Shown: positions 37,860 to 46,458 of the stretch, in pieces
Layout of the letters: each line of letters begins with the position of its first letter
Position numbering within the stretch: position 1 is the stretch's first letter
NCBI RefSeq assembly: GCF_014279835.1
Contig: NZ_CP047942.1
Location: forward strand, 682,001-746,000
Length of the DNA stretch: 64,000 nt
DNA from: Synechococcus sp. MVIR-18-1
GTDB lineage: Bacteria > Cyanobacteriota > Cyanobacteriia > PCC-6307 > Cyanobiaceae
Reading direction: 5' to 3'
Translations under genes and position numbers: made by a program
Notes under the pieces: model-generated
What the model saw: the letters and a program-made list of their open reading frames with translations, nothing else
Told to the model about the DNA's origin: nothing
Databases searched by the model: none

Positions 37860-38805
37860 GTCTTTGTCTCGTTCGTTTACAAGCAATACGCCTGAGGGAT
37901 TTCGCTCTGGTTTTGTGGCGCTGATTGGTCGCCCCAACGTGGGCAAGTCCACGCTGGTGAATCAGCTCATCGGCGACAAGATTGCGATCACATCGCCTGT
38001 GGCCCAAACCACCCGCAATCGGCTGCGCGCGATCCTCACTACTGATGAAGCTCAGCTGATTCTTGTGGATACGCCTGGCATCCACAAGCCCCATCATCTC
38101 TTGGGAGAGAGGTTGGTTCGCAGTGCCCGATCAGCGATCGGTGAGGTGGATCAGGTGCTGCTGTTGCTCGAGGGAAACGAGGCTCCAGGGCGTGGTGATG
38201 CCTTCATCGTGCAATTGCTGCGTCAGCAACCGTTGCCGGTGCAGGTGTTGCTCAATAAGTGGGATCTGGTTCCCTTAGAGCAGAAAGATGCTGCCGATTC
38301 GGCCTACCGCGAGCTTCTCGGCGAAACCGATTGGCCGGTGCATCGCTGTAGTGCTCTCAGTGGTGACGGCTGCCCCGAGTTGGTGAAGGCGATTAGTGCG
38401 TTGATGCCTGAGGGACCACAGCTTTATCCAGCGGACATGGTGAGCGATCAGCCCGAACGCGTGCTGATGGGAGAGCTGATCCGCGAACAGGTGCTGCTCA
38501 ATACGCGCGAAGAGGTGCCCCACAGCGTTGCGGTGAGCATTGATCGTATTGAGGAGGTGCCCGCGAAAGGTAAGGGCAGTGCGCGCACCGCGGTATTGGC
38601 AACGGTGCTGGTTGAGCGCAAAAGCCAGAAGGGAATCTTGATTGGCAAAGGCGGGTCCATGCTCAAAACGATTGGTCAGGGCGCACGTCTGCAGATGCAG
38701 ACGTTGATCGATGGTCCGGTGTACCTCGAGCTGTTTGTGAAGGTGGTTCCCGATTGGCGCAGCAAGCCGGCCCGACTCGCGGAGTTGGGGTATGTGGGCG
38801 ATTAA
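37852..38805 (+). CDS. era: GTPase Era
   Basis: 317 residues. G-domain motifs are LIGRPNVGKSTLVNQL, VDTPGIHKP, LNKWDLV and CSALSGDG. The C-terminal KH domain has ILIGKGGSMLKTIGQGAR and DWRSKPARLAELGY. It binds the 3' end of 16S rRNA during small-subunit assembly. The ATG overlaps the end of the decarboxylase gene. Confidence 0.97.
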   Translation: MVESLSRSFTSNTPEGFRSGFVALIGRPNVGKSTLVNQLIGDKIAITSPVAQTTRNRLRAILTTDEAQLILVDTPGIHKPHHLLGERLVRSARSAIGEVDQVLLLLEGNEAPGRGDAFIVQLLRQQPLPVQVLLNKWDLVPLEQKDAADSAYRELLGETDWPVHRCSALSGDGCPELVKAISALMPEGPQLYPADMVSDQPERVLMGELIREQVLLNTREEVPHSVAVSIDRIEEVPAKGKGSARTAVLATVLVERKSQKGILIGKGGSMLKTIGQGARLQMQTLIDGPVYLELFVKVVPDWRSKPARLAELGYVGD

Positions 38806-38829
38806 CGGGTGGATGCCGCACCTGCGAAG

Positions 38830-39306
38830 ATGCAAGACATGAGTGATCAAACTCCGTTCCCTCCGACTGATCTCGACGGTTTTCTTGCCCTCTGCGTGGG
38901 CCGTTGGATGAGCTTGCGTAGCCGCTTCCTGATCAATGCTTCGGAGCAGGAGTGGCATAGCAGTGAACGGGGCGAGGTGGAGGTGTCGGCTTCCGTTGCC
39001 GCTGGGGTGCCCTGTTTGGACGTCACTCCCGCTGAGGGTGCCAAGAGCACCCTTGCCTTTCAAGCCGACGGATCTCTTGCGATTCACGCAGGGGGCAGCG
39101 AGCAGTCGGGGCGTTGGCAGTTGCTTCCTGATTCCAGCCTCGAGCTTTATTTGCAAGCGGGAAATGGTGACCAAGTGCTGGAGCGTATTTGGTTCACCAA
39201 ACCCAACCTGCGCCTGCGAAGCACCACGGCGGTTGATGAGGATGGTCAGCCCCGGCAGGGCAGTTTCTGCTCGGAGATCAGGCGCGTCAGCCGTCCACAG
39301 AGCTGA
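38830..39306 (+). CDS. CpcS/CpeS-like phycobiliprotein lyase family protein
   Basis: 158 residues from ATG 38830 (MQDMSDQTPF; ATG 38839 also possible). The N-terminal motif FLALCVGRWMSLRSRFLIN and the following SSERGEVEVSASV match the helix and first strands of the lipocalin-like CpcS/CpeS lyases, which attach bilins to phycobiliproteins. The family normally has 160-200 residues. The distance from canonical members is notable, so a bilin-binding or related calycin role is inferred. It lies between era and trmD in the same direction. Confidence 0.6.
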   Translation: MQDMSDQTPFPPTDLDGFLALCVGRWMSLRSRFLINASEQEWHSSERGEVEVSASVAAGVPCLDVTPAEGAKSTLAFQADGSLAIHAGGSEQSGRWQLLPDSSLELYLQAGNGDQVLERIWFTKPNLRLRSTTAVDEDGQPRQGSFCSEIRRVSRPQS

Positions 39307-39312
39307 GATCGG

Positions 39313-40032
39313 ATGGCTCCCTATCGCCTCGATGTGATCAGCTTGGCGCCGCAGGCCTTTGCGCCATTGCTTGAACTTGGTGTGATTGGTCGTGCTTTTG
39401 GGGCAGGCATTGCGGAGCTGCACCTCCACAATCCTCGCGATCACGCCATCGACCGTCATCGCAAGGTGGACGATGTGCCTTATGGAGGGGGCGCCGGCAT
39501 GGTGCTGAAGCCGGAACCGGTGTTTGCTGCTTTTGAGTCGGTACCGGTTTGCCCACGACGCCGTGTGCTGTTGATGTCACCCCAGGGACAACCCCTGCGT
39601 CAGGTTGATTTACAGCGCTGGTCGAAGGAGTACGACCAGTTGGTGTTTCTGTGTGGTCATTACGAAGGCTTTGATGAACGCATCCGCTCTCTGGCTGATG
39701 AGGAAGTATCGATTGGGGATTTCGTGCTCACGGGCGGTGAACTTCCAGCGATGACAATCATCAATGGGGTGGTGCGTTTGCTGCCAGGCACGGTCGGCAC
39801 GCCGGAATCCTTAGTGGAAGAAAGCCATAGCGATCTGTTGCTTGAGCATTCGCACTACACGCGCCCGGCGGATTTCCGCGGCATGACCGTGCCCGATGTA
39901 CTGCGCAGCGGTGATCATGGAGCTGTTGCCCTTTGGCGTCAGCAGCAGCGTGAGCAGCGCACCCAGGAACGTCGACCAGATCTATGGACGCGTTGGCAGC
40001 AGACCCAAAATTCAGCAACCCCTTCTTTGTAG
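39313..40032 (+). CDS. trmD: tRNA (guanine-N1)-methyltransferase
   Basis: 239 residues. SPOUT knot signatures are YGGGAGMVLKPEPVF, LMSPQGQPL, LCGHYEGFDERI, EEVSIGDFVLTGGELPAM and RLLPGTVG. It methylates G37 of tRNAs and prevents frameshifting. The start lies 6 bp after the lyase-like gene, so the run from the acetolactate decarboxylase gene to trmD is probably one operon. Confidence 0.97.
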   Translation: MAPYRLDVISLAPQAFAPLLELGVIGRAFGAGIAELHLHNPRDHAIDRHRKVDDVPYGGGAGMVLKPEPVFAAFESVPVCPRRRVLLMSPQGQPLRQVDLQRWSKEYDQLVFLCGHYEGFDERIRSLADEEVSIGDFVLTGGELPAMTIINGVVRLLPGTVGTPESLVEESHSDLLLEHSHYTRPADFRGMTVPDVLRSGDHGAVALWRQQQREQRTQERRPDLWTRWQQTQNSATPSL

Positions 40033-40595
40033 GAATGGTGTGCACTGACGCCTGCTGATGAGGCACGCCACTTCTAATTTCGGTGTTTTTGGCTGTGAAG
40101 GCAATGCGCCTTTACACCGATGGCATGTGTGCGCTGTTGGCACAAACTATGGACATCGAGATCGGAGGCGCTTTTGACAGACGACACTCCACCTGAGTTA
40201 TCAGCAGAAGCAAGCTGACTTCAGGTCCCTGCTCCAACAGTCTCAACAAGACGTGGGTTGTTCCTTTGGTAGGCAAGGCCTTGCGCGCCACGCCAATCGA
40301 TGCTCCATCTGCACCGTATTAGGTGCCCTACGGAGAACACGACCCCACACCTAGAGCCCCGGCCCCAGGTGATCCTGCAGACAGTCGCTTCGCACCACCC
40401 TTTCAGTTCACTGTTTTCGATACGAGGTTCAGACTTCAGCGATACAGGTTCACTGATTAATGGTTTGCGATATGCATAAACGAGCGAGTTAGGCCGTCTC
40501 TTCCATCTGGGAGGGGCGGCCTCTCTTCATGGCTGCTTTGGATGAAAAAAAGGCCTCGTGCTATTGATTGTTGAAAGAAGAGCCCTCTGGTTTCA
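40033..40595. other. Gene-free stretch after trmD, possibly an eroded coding remnant
   Basis: About 560 bp with higher GC than most intergenic DNA here. Translating from ATG 40102 gives short protein-like segments broken by stops, which could be the remains of a gene, but I cannot name it. Near its end a GC-rich imperfect inverted repeat (40491-40500 with 40511-40522) could form a hairpin before the next gene; no T run follows. Confidence 0.35.
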
Positions 40596-40598
40596 GTG

Positions 40599-41165
40599 AT
40601 GGCAAACAGCAGGGTGACGAAGAGAACGATGAGCACGATGCTCGAGATTGCTAAATTAATTGCCTTAAGTGATGGAAATATCTCAAAGGAAGAGGAGCAA
40701 TTGATCCGCGATCTTCCTCACCAGATTTCTGTTAATACGGATACGGTTGAGGATGATCTTGTTCATCAAGCAGAATCTTCAACGCTCAGTCTCAAAGAGC
40801 TGGTAGAGGCCTTAACGAGCCATGAAGAGCGTTGTCTTGCTGCCCGAGTGGCCTATCTCGTGGCCGCTGTTTCAAAGCAACCTCGGGATCGCCTCAAGAT
40901 TAATGTTGATGAACAACGTGTGATTCAAGAACTCCTTCAGGAGCTCAGCCTGTCCAAGGATGAGCTTGAGGGAATCGAGTCCTCAGCCATGCAAGAGCTG
41001 AATCAAAACCGTTCGCCGATCAAGCTTGTTATGGATTTGATCTTTGGGGATGAAAAGTTGCCTGACCTTCTCGTTGAAAAGCTATATTATGCTGAGGGAA
41101 GGCACCATCCAGGCCATCCTCTGCATCAGTCTTATGAGGGACTAACTTCTGATCTTAAGAGGTAG
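40599..41165 (+). CDS. TerB-like helical protein (paralogue 1)
   Basis: 188 residues from ATG 40599. The first helical hairpin has LIALSDGNISKEEEQLIRDL and the second has TSHEERCLAARVAYLVAAVS, the D-G-x-x-x-x-E-E pattern of TerB/DjlA-type domains that bind metal or phospholipid-linked complexes. The C-terminus is a polar extension not seen in the paralogue at 50.0 kb. Function unknown; the resemblance to tellurite-resistance TerB is structural only. Confidence 0.6.
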   Translation: MANSRVTKRTMSTMLEIAKLIALSDGNISKEEEQLIRDLPHQISVNTDTVEDDLVHQAESSTLSLKELVEALTSHEERCLAARVAYLVAAVSKQPRDRLKINVDEQRVIQELLQELSLSKDELEGIESSAMQELNQNRSPIKLVMDLIFGDEKLPDLLVEKLYYAEGRHHPGHPLHQSYEGLTSDLKR

Positions 41166-41273
41166 TTTGATAAGGCTTTCTAGTTCTGCCCGTAGTGAGT
41201 AATTTCCATCAGGTTGCTTCGGTTATTGCGAGAATGTTTTTACTGGTCACTTTTTAGGTGTGAATCAAAACCT

Positions 41274-41381
41274 TTAAAATGTCATCAGCACTTGCATTAA
41301 TGTTCCGCCTAGTCCGATGCCAATCGAGAGGCAGGCCAGCCATACGCAAAGTGGAGGTGGATTACCAGGTGGCATGGGCAT
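41274..41381 (-). CDS. Possible 35-residue membrane peptide
   Basis: Starts at ATG 41381 (MPMPPGNPPPLCVW) behind CGAGAG on the minus strand; a second ATG lies two codons later. A Pro-rich N-terminus is followed by one hydrophobic helix (LACLSIGIGLGGTLMQVLMTF). Marine picocyanobacteria carry many such single-helix peptides. Supported only by composition and a possible ribosome site. Confidence 0.35.
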   Translation of the reverse strand: MPMPPGNPPPLCVWLACLSIGIGLGGTLMQVLMTF

Positions 41382-41793
41382 CTCTCGTTAGTGGATCACA
41401 GGCTTTGGAGGACTAGGTTCCCTAATCTTCCGCTCTTTTTTATGGTCAGGCCTGTGGAGCGCTTGCTGTGTTTTCGATGAGAGATGGCGATGTTAGGAAA
41501 GAGGCATGTTGATGTTCGTTCTGAAAAGTTATCGTTTTTCCTAATGTCTTTGTGAGTATTCAGTAAAGAGTTGGATGGAATGCAACTCGGCTCAGGCCAT
41601 TACTCTGGAGGCAAGGTAACTGATCGCAACAACTAAAGAAAGATAGGCAAAAAACAAAACAGTAAACATTGCTTGTATTGATATTCAACCACTTAATCGT
41701 AACCAAGTCTTGGAGTTATCTAGGTATTGGATTATCTCCAGCCAAGTGTGGAGAAATACCAAGTAAACAACCTACTAGCACCTCGATAATTGA

Positions 41794-41958
41794 ATGGCTT
41801 CCTTGGTTGGTAGCAAAATAAGCTTTATTGATGTTGTTACTAATAGTGCTTCTGCTAAGCCTTGGCTAGTCCTTCTGCGAGCGGGGTTTTTATTGCAGTG
41901 GGGAATGCTTGGCACTGGCTCTGCTGCATCAGCTACTGATGGCACTGAGAGCGAATGA
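41794..41958 (+). CDS. Possible 54-residue small exported or membrane protein
   Basis: Starts at ATG 41794. One hydrophobic segment (PWLVLLRAGFLLQWGMLG) is followed by a short Ala/Ser/Thr/Glu tail (AASATDGTESE). It could be a signal anchor. No clear ribosome site and no recognised family. Confidence 0.25.
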   Translation: MASLVGSKISFIDVVTNSASAKPWLVLLRAGFLLQWGMLGTGSAASATDGTESE

Positions 41959-42193
41959 CGCTGATCGATTCAAAGATTGGCTGGCACTGGGCATAATCCT
42001 CTAACCCATTAGGGGGACTGTTCATTGATTTCTTCTGTGCAGTTGGCGGTGCAAGTAGCGAGAATGGTTTGATCGACAACGTTGCGTTTTTGGAGTTGGC
42101 GATTTCTGGTCTCACATCACCTCAATCCTCCTCTTTGGGACGTTCAACGGGCAGTCTCAAAATCTCCTCAGCACTCGTTGTATCGAATAACAG

Positions 42194-42715
42194 ATGAGTA
42201 ACAGCACCCCACAAACCCCAGTGACCACAACCTCCTTTCGTATTGGCAACGGCTATGACATCCACCGTTTGGTGCCGGGCAGGCCTCTCATTCTTGGTGG
42301 TCAGCAGCTGGAGCATCCAGCAGGGCTAGGTCTTGATGGTCACAGCGATGCGGATGTATTGGTGCACGCGATCATGGATGCCCTGTTGGGGGCGTTGTCT
42401 TTGGGGGACATCGGCAAATACTTTCCTCCCGACGACCCTCAATGGAAAGGTGCCGACAGCCTCGTGCTCCTGGAGCAAGTTGTTGCTTTGGTGAAGGTGC
42501 GCGGCTGGGGCGTGGTCAATGTGGATGCGGTATTGATCGCCGAGCGGCCCAAGCTCAAGCCCCACATTGAGGCGATGCGATCGGCCATTGCCCTCAGGAT
42601 TGGGGTTGCTCCAGATCAGGTGGGTGTGAAAGCCACCACCAATGAAAAGCTGGGCCCTGAAGGCAGGGAAGAGGGAATCTCTTGTCAGGCCGTGGCCCTC
42701 TTGCAGGCACTTTGA
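42194..42715 (+). CDS. ispF: 2-C-methyl-D-erythritol 2,4-cyclodiphosphate synthase
   Basis: 173 residues. Metal-binding GYDIHRL and [20 protein letters not shown] are at the N-terminus, followed by [12 protein letters not shown], and [19 protein letters not shown] at the C-terminus. It forms the cyclic diphosphate in the MEP isoprenoid pathway. Its stop overlaps the next start as TGATG. Confidence 0.97.
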   Translation: MSNSTPQTPVTTTSFRIGNGYDIHRLVPGRPLILGGQQLEHPAGLGLDGHSDADVLVHAIMDALLGALSLGDIGKYFPPDDPQWKGADSLVLLEQVVALVKVRGWGVVNVDAVLIAERPKLKPHIEAMRSAIALRIGVAPDQVGVKATTNEKLGPEGREEGISCQAVALLQAL

Positions 42716-43173
42716 TGCAAAGCCTTTACCAGCGATTTCAGCCATTCATGATTAGGGTCGCAACTCTGATTTGCGTTGTTCTCGTCCTGATGGGTCAATC
42801 GGCTGACGTGCGTTTCGCTGCTTTTGCGGATCCAGAGGGTGGATATGACGTTGCGGTGATTGAGCATTTGCGCCTTTCGGTTCCAGAGCAAGGGCGTGAG
42901 GCCTGGCTGGAAGCCGAGCGAGGCAGCTGGGAACCATGGTTGGCGCAACAAATGGGTTTTCTTGGGCGCGAATTGCTCTGGGACCCTGAAACGGAGGAGG
43001 GCACCCTATTGATTCGCTGGTCGAGCCGTCAGGCTTGGAAAGCCATCCCCAGCGAACAGGTGGCTGAGGTTCAAGATCGTTTTGAGCAGCTTGCTCGTGA
43101 AGCGATGGCGCTGCCTCAAGAGATGGACAATCCCTTCCCTTTGGTGTTTGAAGGAGAGCTGTTAAAGCCATGA
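42715..43173 (+). CDS. TIGR03792-type small exported protein
   Basis: 152 residues from ATG 42715. A hydrophobic N-terminus (VATLICVVLVLMGQSADVRF) is followed by a compact domain with VIEHLRLSVPEQGREAWLEAE and LIRWSSRQAWKAIP, a ferredoxin-like (antibiotic-monooxygenase-like) fold pattern. This matches my memory of the cyanobacterial TIGR03792 family, whose role is unknown. It is coupled to ispF upstream and to larB downstream (ATGA overlap). Confidence 0.65.
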   Translation: MQSLYQRFQPFMIRVATLICVVLVLMGQSADVRFAAFADPEGGYDVAVIEHLRLSVPEQGREAWLEAERGSWEPWLAQQMGFLGRELLWDPETEEGTLLIRWSSRQAWKAIPSEQVAEVQDRFEQLAREAMALPQEMDNPFPLVFEGELLKP

Positions 43174-43835
43174 GCAGCGAAGACGTTCGTCTCGACTGGC
43201 AACGGAGCGATCGTCTCGGCATCAGTGAAGCGATCTGGGGATTGCATAAAACGGTGGATCAGATCGTGGCGATCCTTGAAGCCTTTGCGGCTAGGGATCA
43301 GCCAGCTCTGGTCACGCGTGTGGATGAGACCAAGGCCAAGGCTGTTCTTGAGCGCTGCAACACGCAGCTTGTGCATTTCGAGGCCCGGGCCCGATGTTTA
43401 ACGTCTGGAACCCCGCCGCCGCTGCGACCTGAGCTTGGGACCGTAACGGTTCTCAGTGGCGGCACCAGTGATCTTCCTATCGCTGCAGAAGCGCAACTTG
43501 CCTTGCATTGGCATGGCATTGATGCAGACCTGTTGTTGGATGTGGGGGTTGCAGGGCTGCATCGATTGTTAGATCAACTGCCAAAACTTCAGCAGTCCTC
43601 GGTTCTGATTGCTTGCGCTGGCATGGAAGGTGCGCTGCCAACGGTTCTCGCTGGCCTTTTGCCCCAACCGGTGATCGGCGTGCCTGTGTCTGTGGGTTAT
43701 GGCGTCAGCGCTGGTGGCCGTGCCGCTCTCGATGGAATGCTGGCGAGCTGCGCACCAGGCCTGGCGGTGGTCAATATCGATAACGGCTATGGCGCAGCGA
43801 TGGCTGCCTTGCGCATCTTGCAAAGAAGCACCTGA
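43170..43835 (+). CDS. larB: Nickel-pincer cofactor biosynthesis protein LarB
   Basis: 221 residues, PurE-like. The C-terminal core has LSGGTSDLPIAAEAQ, DVGVAGLHRLLD, IACAGMEGALPTVLAGLL and PVSVGYGVSAGGRAALDGML, which are the AIR-carboxylase-like nucleotide site. LarB carboxylates and hydrolyses nicotinic acid adenine dinucleotide in making the nickel-pincer nucleotide. The usual partners larC and larE are not in this window. ATG overlaps the preceding stop. Confidence 0.93.
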   Translation: MSSEDVRLDWQRSDRLGISEAIWGLHKTVDQIVAILEAFAARDQPALVTRVDETKAKAVLERCNTQLVHFEARARCLTSGTPPPLRPELGTVTVLSGGTSDLPIAAEAQLALHWHGIDADLLLDVGVAGLHRLLDQLPKLQQSSVLIACAGMEGALPTVLAGLLPQPVIGVPVSVGYGVSAGGRAALDGMLASCAPGLAVVNIDNGYGAAMAALRILQRST

Positions 43836-43836
43836 T

Positions 43837-44004
43837 TTAAGCGGCCTGCTTTTGGGTGATCTTGCCGGTTTGGTTGTCCTCTGTGTGCCTTTGGCCTAAG
43901 CGTGAAAGCTCGTCGCTGTGCTGGTCGCATTCCACATTGCGGAGATGGCAAACCAGCTCGATGAGGTCGCCTTGATCGAGCTCTCCATTCGTCTGCCACT
44001 GCAT
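43837..44004 (-). CDS. Small acidic hypothetical protein
   Basis: 55 residues from ATG 44004 (MQWQTNGELDQGDLIELV). Hydrophilic with one likely helix and no membrane part; the composition is protein-like while the alternative frame is not. It converges on larB with no gap. Family not recognised. Confidence 0.45.
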   Translation of the reverse strand: MQWQTNGELDQGDLIELVCHLRNVECDQHSDELSRLGQRHTEDNQTGKITQKQAA

Positions 44005-44137
44005 GGCTCTGGGGTCTAAGCGTGGAGCAGTGGAGGTCAAGACTCAACTCGGGAGGTAGTGATTTAAACCTATTGAGTTGAATCCCTGACCGCTTGTTTG
44101 ATGGCAAGAATGTGGCGGAAGATTTTCTTAAATCAGA

Positions 44138-45178
44138 TCAGAGGTGCTGGAGATTTGGATAGGCCATCACCAGCTCATCGGCGCTGAGGACGTCTCCGCT
44201 TCCATCGGGTTGCCAAATTACCTCGAGGGCCATCAGGTCAGAGGAGGACGTGGAGCCAAGGATGCGCAGCGTTTCGCGTAGGTCTTCACCACTGTTGGCT
44301 TGCTTGAGCTTCACGCTTTGACGGCTCGCCACAAGCACCGTGACCACGATGAATTCGTTGGTGGCGTCCGCCTCTCCGCTGCTGCTTAATTCTGCTGCGT
44401 TGCTATTGCGAACACCGCCCACGTTGGTGGTGATTTCAGCGCGCAGCTTGCTGCGTTCAGTCATCGACAGACGGTTGAACGTTGACTCCGATGCGTTGAA
44501 GGGAACGCTTCCTGATTCCACGTTGGCGTAGACCCAGAGCTCGGGCTGTCTCAGTAGGGCGAGGGTTGTTTCCTGAAGCACCCGCTGCAGGCCAGATGAT
44601 GTGCTGGTGTCAGCGGATGCGGCGAGCTGACGCAGGTCTGTTTGCAACGACTTGGCACTCGCAAGCAATCCGATCTGCATTTGCAGCAACGACACAGGTC
44701 CGGTGGACAGTTCACGAGGGGCTCGGTAACCACCGCCGATCGCAGGGGATCCGCCACCGCCGCCATTGCGCACGGCATTCACCACCACACCCACGATCGC
44801 CGCGAGCACTAAGAAGCCAAAGAGGCCGCCTCCGCCAAAACCAAAGATCGGGATGATGAACGGAAAGCCCATTCCGCCTCCGCGTCCATACCCACGGCCG
44901 TATCCGCCGCCGCCATAACTGCGGCTGTATCCCCCACCTCGCGGCATGGACGGGGCGCGGAAGCTGCCGCCTCCAATGCGGCCGCCGCGGGCGGCTTCAC
45001 TGGGCTGGGGACTGATCAGCAGCAGACCAACCACGAACACTGGCACCAGCAATCCCGAGAGCCAGCGTCTGATTTGACCAGCCTGGGGGCGGAGTTTGGA
45101 GGAGGCCAAGACGGCATATCGCAGTCCAGTAACTCTAGGAACCACCGCCCACGATGGTGACGATCTCGAGGTTGTCAC
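44138..45178 (-). CDS. DUF1517 membrane-associated protein
   Basis: Up to 346 residues. A signal or anchor segment (LSGLLVPVFVVGLLLISP) ends in PSEAARGG. It is followed by a Gly/Arg/Tyr-rich stretch, a second hydrophobic segment (GLFGFLVLAAIVGVVVNAV), and a soluble C-terminal domain with LLQMQIGLLASAKSLQTDL and FIVVTVLVAS. This layout is that of DUF1517 proteins of cyanobacteria and chloroplasts, whose function is unknown. The start is uncertain: ATG 45178 overlaps thiS by 44 bp, and TTG 45109 is an alternative that avoids it. Confidence 0.8.
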   Translation of the reverse strand: MTTSRSSPSWAVVPRVTGLRYAVLASSKLRPQAGQIRRWLSGLLVPVFVVGLLLISPQPSEAARGGRIGGGSFRAPSMPRGGGYSRSYGGGGYGRGYGRGGGMGFPFIIPIFGFGGGGLFGFLVLAAIVGVVVNAVRNGGGGGSPAIGGGYRAPRELSTGPVSLLQMQIGLLASAKSLQTDLRQLAASADTSTSSGLQRVLQETTLALLRQPELWVYANVESGSVPFNASESTFNRLSMTERSKLRAEITTNVGGVRNSNAAELSSSGEADATNEFIVVTVLVASRQSVKLKQANSGEDLRETLRILGSTSSSDLMALEVIWQPDGSGDVLSADELVMAYPNLQHL

Positions 45179-45341
45179 CGTCTTGAACCTGCTGGGCTTC
45201 CCAGAGCTCCGGCGTCAGGATCAGGCCGTTGTATTCCACAACGACCAGTCGTGGGTGATGGCCAAGCTGCTGAATCACTTGATCCAGCCTTGTGGCGGAT
45301 GGATCAAGGCTGCGCTGTTCGCCGTTCACCGTGAATTGCAT
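45135..45341 (-). CDS. thiS: Sulfur carrier protein ThiS
   Basis: 68 residues from ATG 45341 (MQFTVNGEQRSL). A ubiquitin-like fold is indicated by TRLDQVIQQLG, VVEYNGLILTPELWEAQQV and DGDNLEIVTIVGGGS. The carrier normally ends in Gly-Gly, which is thiocarboxylated; here a Ser follows the glycines, so processing or a variant tail is implied. It lies 19 bp after thiE in the same direction. Confidence 0.92.
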   Translation of the reverse strand: MQFTVNGEQRSLDPSATRLDQVIQQLGHHPRLVVVEYNGLILTPELWEAQQVQDGDNLEIVTIVGGGS

Positions 45342-45360
45342 GGCACCAAGGCAAGGAGGA

Positions 45361-46422
45361 TTACGTGAGGGTTTGGAGCAGGGTCCGGCTCGCTTCTTCC
45401 GGATCATTGGAGCCCATGATCGCGCTCACCACGGCGACGCGCTGAGCACCGGCAGCACGAACCGAGGGAATCGTTTCAGCATCGATGCCACCGATCGCAA
45501 ACCAGGGCACGACGGCATGTCGACTGGCTTCTGTGACCCAGCTCAGGCCGGCTGGGCTGCGATCGCGTTTGGTGGCGGTGGCGAAGACGGGGCCAACGCC
45601 TAGATAGTCGGCGCCCTCGTGCTGGGCCGCGAGCAGGTGCTCCAAGCGGTGGGTGCTGCGTCCCAGTAAGCGCTCCGGGCCGAGCAGTTGTCTCGCCTCT
45701 GAAAGGGGGAGATCGTCCTGGCCGAGATGCACGCCATCGGCATCCACCAAGAGCGCCAGATCAATGCGGTCGTTGATGATGAACAGGGCTCCGAAGCGGC
45801 TGCAAAGTGTCTTCAGGGCTTGCGCTTCAACGAGGCGTTGTTGGTCATTGCCCTGTTTGCGGCGGTACTGAACCAGGCTGACGCCGGCCATCAGAGCGGC
45901 TTCAACCCCCTGAAGCAATCGCTCCAGATTGTTGTCTCGATCGGGATCCGTAATCAGGCAAAGCTTGGCGGCCTCGAGGCGTTCCTGCCTGTGCTGATGC
46001 CCGCAGGCATCGAGAATGCGGACCTCAAGGTCATAGAGCCCGTAGCGGATCTCAGCAGCGCTGCTGGCTAGCTCTGGATCGAGATTGCGCCCGAATTCCT
46101 CCAAAACGCGCAGGGCTTCCTGCACCCGGCTGGCATTGGCTTTAACAATCGCTTGGGCTGTGCAACGACTCGCTTGAGCGGGATGGCCCAGGCCAGCGGC
46201 AACGTCTGTTGCCGTGGAACGGGCGCGGCGGTAGCGATCGTGATGCTGTTGCCCCAGTCGCTGCCGCCAGTCTTTAAGCGGAACGACGAGATCGTCCCGA
46301 TCCAGTCCAAAGCGACACCAGTCTTCAATGACACGCAGCCCTTCTCGTGCTCGATCCAGGTTGGCGTCGATCAGCCGCGCCACGCGCAGGTTGGCGTCTG
46401 CTTCGACAACCATCGGCTCCAT
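45361..46422 (-). CDS. thiE: Thiamine phosphate synthase with N-terminal extension
   Basis: 353 residues from ATG 46422 (MEPMVVEADANL); the frame is open to 46491. The C-terminal 200 residues form the TIM-barrel ThiE: LCLITDPD, VSLVQYRRKQ, FIINDRIDLALLVDADGVHLGQDDLP, LLGRSTH, GADYLGVGPVFATATK and WFAIGGIDAETI. The N-terminal 145 residues (RLIDANLDRAREGLRVIEDW) are a helical domain found on cyanobacterial ThiE. It joins the thiazole and pyrimidine halves of thiamine. Operon with thiS. Confidence 0.95.
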   Translation of the reverse strand: MEPMVVEADANLRVARLIDANLDRAREGLRVIEDWCRFGLDRDDLVVPLKDWRQRLGQQHHDRYRRARSTATDVAAGLGHPAQASRCTAQAIVKANASRVQEALRVLEEFGRNLDPELASSAAEIRYGLYDLEVRILDACGHQHRQERLEAAKLCLITDPDRDNNLERLLQGVEAALMAGVSLVQYRRKQGNDQQRLVEAQALKTLCSRFGALFIINDRIDLALLVDADGVHLGQDDLPLSEARQLLGPERLLGRSTHRLEHLLAAQHEGADYLGVGPVFATATKRDRSPAGLSWVTEASRHAVVPWFAIGGIDAETIPSVRAAGAQRVAVVSAIMGSNDPEEASRTLLQTLT

Positions 46423-46458
46423 GGCAGTCTGAGAAGGATCGCATGCTCTACGGCGGCC

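Larger units (their letters stand above)
41166..42193. other. Gene-poor kilobase between the TerB-like gene and ispF
   Basis: No gene above 60 codons can be supported here. Two short frames are listed separately (41274-41381 minus, 41794-41958 plus). The rest is AT-richer than the neighbours. I see no tRNA and no clear terminator. Confidence 0.6.

Noticed and set aside
38275-39459. Minus-strand open frame of 394 residues
   Set aside because: Antisense to era and the lyase-like gene, both of which have clear family motifs.
41933-42115. 60-codon minus-strand frame upstream of ispF
   Set aside because: No ribosome site, not protein-like, and overlaps another weak small frame.
42122-42316. 64-codon minus-strand frame whose end reads like protein
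   Set aside because: Most of it is antisense to ispF; the last ~25 codons look plausible but have no start of their own.
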